In this document: piece by piece, positions 60,236 through 64,000 of the stretch
Position numbering within the stretch: the first letter of the stretch is position 1
How the letters are laid out: each line of letters begins with the position of its first letter
DNA from: Hyalella azteca
Taxonomy: Eukaryota; Arthropoda; Malacostraca; Amphipoda; Hyalellidae
DNA: 64,000 nucleotides
Assembly: GCF_000764305.2 (NCBI RefSeq)
Contig: NW_025938177.1
Coordinates: forward strand, 231,157 to 295,156
Direction: 5' to 3'
Notes under the pieces: generated by a model
Databases searched by the model: none
What the model was told of the DNA's origin: nothing
What the model saw: the letters and a program-made list of their open reading frames with translations, nothing else
Program-made: the position numbers and the translations under genes

Positions 60236-60655
60236 AGTGGCACCGCTGCAGGAGGGCGCTATTATTGAGTCTTTGCAGGAGGGCGCTATTTTTCGATCGT
60301 TGCAGGAGGGCGCTATTGGGGCCGCTGCAGGAGGGCGCTATTGTAGGGTTGTTGCAAGAGGGCGCTATTGTGCATGGGGTCGTTGCACGAGGGCGCTATT
60401 GTAGGGTCGTTGCACGAGGGCGCTATTGTTGGGTCGTTGCAGGAGGGCGCTATTGTAGGGTCGTTGCAGGAGGGCGCTATTGTAGGGTCGTTGCAGGAGG
60501 GCGCTATTGTTGGGTCGTTGCAGGAGGGCGCTATTGTAGGGTCGTTGAAGGAGGGCGCTATTGTTGGGTAGTTGCAGGAGGGCGCTATTGTAGGGTCGTT
60601 GCAGGAGGGCTCTTTGGGTCGTTGCAGGAGGGCGCTATTGGGGCTGTTGAAGGAA
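60236..60655. repeat. 27-bp minisatellite, about 15 copies
   Basis: Unit CGTTGCAGGAGGGCGCTATT then GTAGGGT. Early copies are irregular in length, later ones almost identical. Because 27 is divisible by three, a 165-codon plus frame (9-residue repeat AGGRYCRVV) and a minus frame stay open. No start context or domain supports a protein. Confidence 0.95.
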
Positions 60656-60984
60656 GGTGCTCTTAAGGCAATTGCACTCAACTGGACACATTTTGGGCTG
60701 TGATTATCTCGTGATATCAAATTTCAGGTGTGATGATGCGCACAAAAATCTACTAAGAATTTTTAAAGCATCACTTCATTTTTTATTATGAACTCTTCCA
60801 TGTTGAAATTTCGCTTTACAATACAAATTTTTCATTCACCAGTTTGCACAAATTATCAAGTTACGCATAACAAAATAAACTTGCAAATTTCGACTCAAAA
60901 AGTTATTTCTCTGAACACTTCGTAGCAGCTGGTCAAGTTGGTGAACTCATCGATGACCTTAAGACTTCCATTAGTTGGAAACTG

Positions 60985-61300
60985 AGGTACCTATCGCGAT
61001 ACTAGAAGCTATAGCTCAAAAGAACTTAGTTACCTGTCGCGATACTAGAACTAATAGCTCAAACGAACCTAGTTACTGGTCGCGATACTAGAACAAGTTC
61101 AAAAGGACCTAGTTACCTATGGCGATACTAGAGTCAATAGCTCGAACGAACCTAGTTACCTGTTGCGATACTAGAACAAATTCAAAAGGACCTAGTTACC
61201 TATCGCGCTACTACAACTAATAGCTCAAACGAACCTAGTAACCTGTCTATACTAGAACCTGCTCTAAAGGACCTAGTTGCTTATGGCGATATTATAAACT
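60985..61300. repeat. Dimeric ~42-bp repeat upstream of lectin gene
   Basis: Two alternating monomers share GGACCTAGTTACCTATCGCG-like sequence and GATACTAGAAC. One type has TAATAGCTCAAACGAACC and the other has AAATTCAAAAGGACC. They alternate to give a higher-order unit of about 83 bp. The array ends about 30 bp before the lectin ATG. Confidence 0.85.
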
Positions 61301-61331
61301 TATTGTAAGGTACTTGAAATTTTCACACAGA

Positions 61332-63436
61332 ATGAGGCGAATGCTGCAGTTGTTCCTGCTGTGCCTGCTGGTAGTGGATGTCTCCTGGGGCGTCCACACG
61401 ACCTACCGCCTACACTACCGTGGCGCAACCTTCTGCTCCAACGTCACCGCCACCAGCGCCGTGCAGGCCGGCAGCGTCATCAGGGTGTGAAACGATAAAT
61501 TATGATTTAACAAAAATGAGAATAATTGCAAGTTTCCTGTCATCTCAAATTTCTTTAAAACATCATTTATTGGAATTTTCACATTGTATTTAAAAGACAC
61601 AGGACATAATACATATATAGGCTTACTTCCCTCTACTGGTCAAAAAATAAATGGAATAAACGTTCGTTAGTTTCCTGTCTCCTGCAATGAAAATAACACA
61701 CACGTGAACATAATTCTCCAGAGAAACATCTTGAAAGGGTCTGTTGAAATTATAATTCCCCTATACCAGCTGAATTTTGTGGTGGAGTACAAGAAATACA
61801 CAATGCCATAACCTACTTGTTTAGTTTAGATTACATAGCTGCGATGTAAATAACCAGAGGCCATAGGAGTGTTTCATTTCTGTCCAGTGTGCAACGCACG
61901 CGTCATCGAAAAGTTCTCCCGCGTTTGTCTTCTGCGTAGACGACATCGCGGACTGCATCTTGGCGACTTCAAACTATACTGTGGGGGCCTGGGCCACCTC
62001 AGGACCATCCTGCCTCCTGTACTCCAGCTTCCCCCCGCCTCTACCTCAGCCTCAGGTGATCGCCACATCCAATGCGTCTGTAAAGAGACGCCTCCATCTT
62101 AGCCTCAGGTTAAGGGTTTTACTTCAGTTTCCGGTTAACTCCCTACCGCCTCCTCGATTAAAAGCCTTTACGGAAAAAACAGCTGTTGGACTATCTTAAT
62201 AAGATGCAACTAAAACTGTGTTAACATAGACTACATAGACTGTATCTTCAATTATATTCTTAATTGACTTTAAACGTCAACCCGTGATACGAACTCGACC
62301 TTTCTGAAGTAAATAACACCAAATACCGAATAGACCAACCCATGAATTGCTAAAAGAACAAACAATACCTGGACGTAAGCGAGAGATGAACCGCAAATTT
62401 ATTATCCAGGGCACAAAGCAGTTCAAGCTCAGCACCGGCGCCACTGCAGCTGGGGACGTGACGTCACTGAGCGCCCAGAACCTCTGCGCGGCCAATGGCC
62501 TCCAGTTTGCTGTGATCGCGACTGCCGCAGAACAGCAGCAAGTCCTTGCCCAAGTGGGAGCCGGTGAGTCATGCTTGCAACTTTTATGATTGTATTTTAA
62601 AATTAGGGACCCAGACATTGAATGTTCGGAATGAATCAGAATTAGAGGAGTGGTAACAGAAAGGTGAGGAGAAATGAAGACGGTCTCGCCTCTGCAGCCT
62701 GCCTGGCAGCGCACTTCTCAGTGCCATGACGGCCGCAAGACGTCCTACGAATGCGACGAGAACCGCTTAAGGTATAAAATCAATCGGCAAGCAAAGGTTT
62801 CCATCACAGTTTGCTGATGATTCGACTAATTGCCCTAAGAATAATTTTGTGATGTATGAGGAACAGTAAAGAGTGTGTTTTATAATGGAAGGGAAGGTGA
62901 CCACCTGCGCAAGCGGTCTAGCTAGTTAACCTTCAAGTCCAGGATCAGTCGGATGGGGGTAGCTGAAGTATTGGGGGAGCCCGGACCAGAGCAACATCAC
63001 AATCTGTTTTGCATCAGGTTCTGCTTGGGTTGTTCGTCGTCGGTTGGGAGAACGCCTACACCTGTACCATTTCTGTTTGGCAGGACAGAGTGCAATGAAC
63101 TCTTGGACTTGTGTTCGAGTGTGTGGCAGTAGAACAAACCCTGACTTGACCGGACGATATGACCAATGTGCAGCGCGCGACGTGTAAATTGTAACTTAAC
63201 TTTAGTTCCTTCCAGAAATCGCAGCGCGATGCTCCAACCTCTGCCTGGCTTGGTACTGGCTTAACTCCACCTTCCAGTGGGCGGATGGAAGTGTACTCAA
63301 CAAGTGCCAGGTTACGATCGCTAACCCATCAACGACACCCACTTGTTACGCGCAGGATTGGTCGAAGCCAGGGCTGAAAGCTTACCCGTGCACCATAAAT
63401 GGTGCCATTCCTGCAATCTGCCAGACTTATGTGTGA
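61332..63436 (+). CDS. Secreted C-type-lectin-like protein, four exons
   Basis: Exons: 61332-61484, 61888-62055, 62410-62563 and 63216-63436 (stop TGA). Donors are GTGTGA, GTGATC and GTGAGT. Acceptors follow pyrimidine tracts (TTTCTGTCCAG, ATTATCCAG, TTCCTTCCAG). The phases are 0, 0 and 1 and fit. The product is about 231 residues. Residues 1-20 are a clear signal peptide (MRRMLQLFLLCLLVVDVSWG). Residues ~21-107 form a cysteine-containing region (FCSNVT, CATHAS, FVFCVDDIADC, PSCLL) resembling a PAN/apple-like module. Residues ~108-231 form a C-type lectin-like domain (FKLSTGAT, LCAANGLQFAVI, AWYWLNSTFQWADGSVL, YPCTINGAIPAIC). The calcium/sugar QPD or EPN motif is absent, so sugar binding is uncertain. 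A CACACAG just before the ATG may be an acceptor of a 5'-UTR intron. Confidence 0.85.
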
Positions 63437-63714
63437 ACCTCCCAGAGTTTAGAGGTAGCATCTGCTGACAAGCTGTTGACTGAACGGGGAATTAGCGTCG
63501 AAACGCAACTAATTGTTTGCTATATTGCGTGAGATCCCCTGCATCGAAGACGTGTAGCTTACATTTTTTTAAGAGATTGTTGTGGATTCTTTCTAAAGTT
63601 TATTTCACATGACATGACTTCTCATCACCGTGCCACTCACATGACTGAGCGAATCTCATAAATATTGTGAGTGAGTATCTGGAATGTATACAATAATCTA
63701 CCCTAAACACTATA

Positions 63715-64000
63715 TAGTGTGCAGTTTGCTACAGTACAGCACAGTATATAATGTGAAGTTTGCCACAGTACAGCACAGTATATAGTGTGAAGTTTGCCAC
63801 AGTACAGCACAGTATATAGTGTGAAGTTTGCAACAGTACAGCACAGTGAACCTAGTGTAAAGTTTGTTACAGTCCAGCACAGTATATGGTGTGAAGTTAG
63901 CTACAGTATAGCACAGTATATAGTGTGAAGTTTGCAACAGTACAGCACAGTAAACCTAGTGTAAAGTTTGTTACAGTCCAGCACAGTATATGGTGTGAAG
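63715..64000. repeat. 34-36-bp minisatellite, runs off window end
   Basis: Unit AGTATATAGTGTGAAGTTTG then CCACAGTACAGCAC, about eight copies, with a second version (AGTAAACCTAGTGTAAAGTTTG). Versions alternate in part, suggesting a higher-order unit. The array continues past the edge of the window. A minus frame through it is an artefact. Confidence 0.93.

Noticed and set aside
60169..60666. 165-codon plus frame with AGGRYCRVV repeats
   Set aside because: By-product of the 27-bp minisatellite; equally open on the opposite strand.
62700..62765. Extra lectin exon (QCHDGRKTSYECDEN)
   Set aside because: Open in one frame with an acceptor, but that frame does not match the phase of the preceding donor. 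The domain is complete without it.
62900..63000. Possible tRNA-like segment near AAGTCCAGGATC
   Set aside because: No cloverleaf with matching acceptor and anticodon stems could be drawn.

Overview
This window looks like a repeat-rich, AT-rich invertebrate (metazoan) genome, probably an arthropod and possibly a crustacean. The evidence is genes split by GT-AG introns, a CR1-type LINE with repeated 3' tails, a BEL/Pao retrotransposon (known only from animals), hAT, Tc1/mariner, Mutator-like and TTAA-type DNA elements, and a secreted C-type-lectin gene. I cannot fix the species from sequence alone. There is no sign of operons, CRISPR arrays or bacterial genes.

Layout: 1-5.8 kb is non-coding, with three minisatellites and two CR1 3'-end fragments. 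At 5.8-9.1 kb lies a minus-strand, at least four-exon gene for a cysteine-pair zinc-binding protein, with all splice phases consistent. 9.1-17.3 kb is largely intergenic and carries two foldback DNA transposons: a 1.2-kb element with a 9-bp target duplication, and a 1.0-kb inverted Tc1/mariner relic. At 17.4-22.3 kb are two candidate genes supported by splice sites, one per strand, with a 438-bp nested palindrome between the exons of the first. At 22.7-26.4 kb is the standout: a minus-strand hAT-type transposase with an N-terminal zinc finger and a C-terminal OTU cysteine-protease domain. It is interrupted by one homopolymer frameshift and a likely 85-bp intron.

26.5-45 kb holds decayed DNA transposons (two opposed hAT copies, a terminal-inverted-repeat element related to one at 50 kb), a 201-bp palindrome, a relic of a widespread uncharacterised transposon-associated gene, and one possible terminal exon. 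45.3-48.9 kb is a degenerate minus-strand BEL/Pao pol, with reverse transcriptase, RNase H and integrase pieces, split by inserted DNA. 50.3-51.2 kb is a TTAA-flanked element. 53.0-56.5 kb is a nearly full-length but dead CR1-like LINE that lacks its catalytic reverse-transcriptase box. 58.3-59.5 kb is a terminal-inverted-repeat element carrying a small MADF-like reading frame and a hairpin element nested inside it. 61.3-63.4 kb is an intact four-exon gene for a secreted C-type-lectin-like protein, directly downstream of a minisatellite.

The genes do not form a pathway. The common theme is mobile DNA. Unusually many insertions are long inverted repeats (six separate large palindromes). The most biologically interesting object is the transposase-OTU fusion protein.
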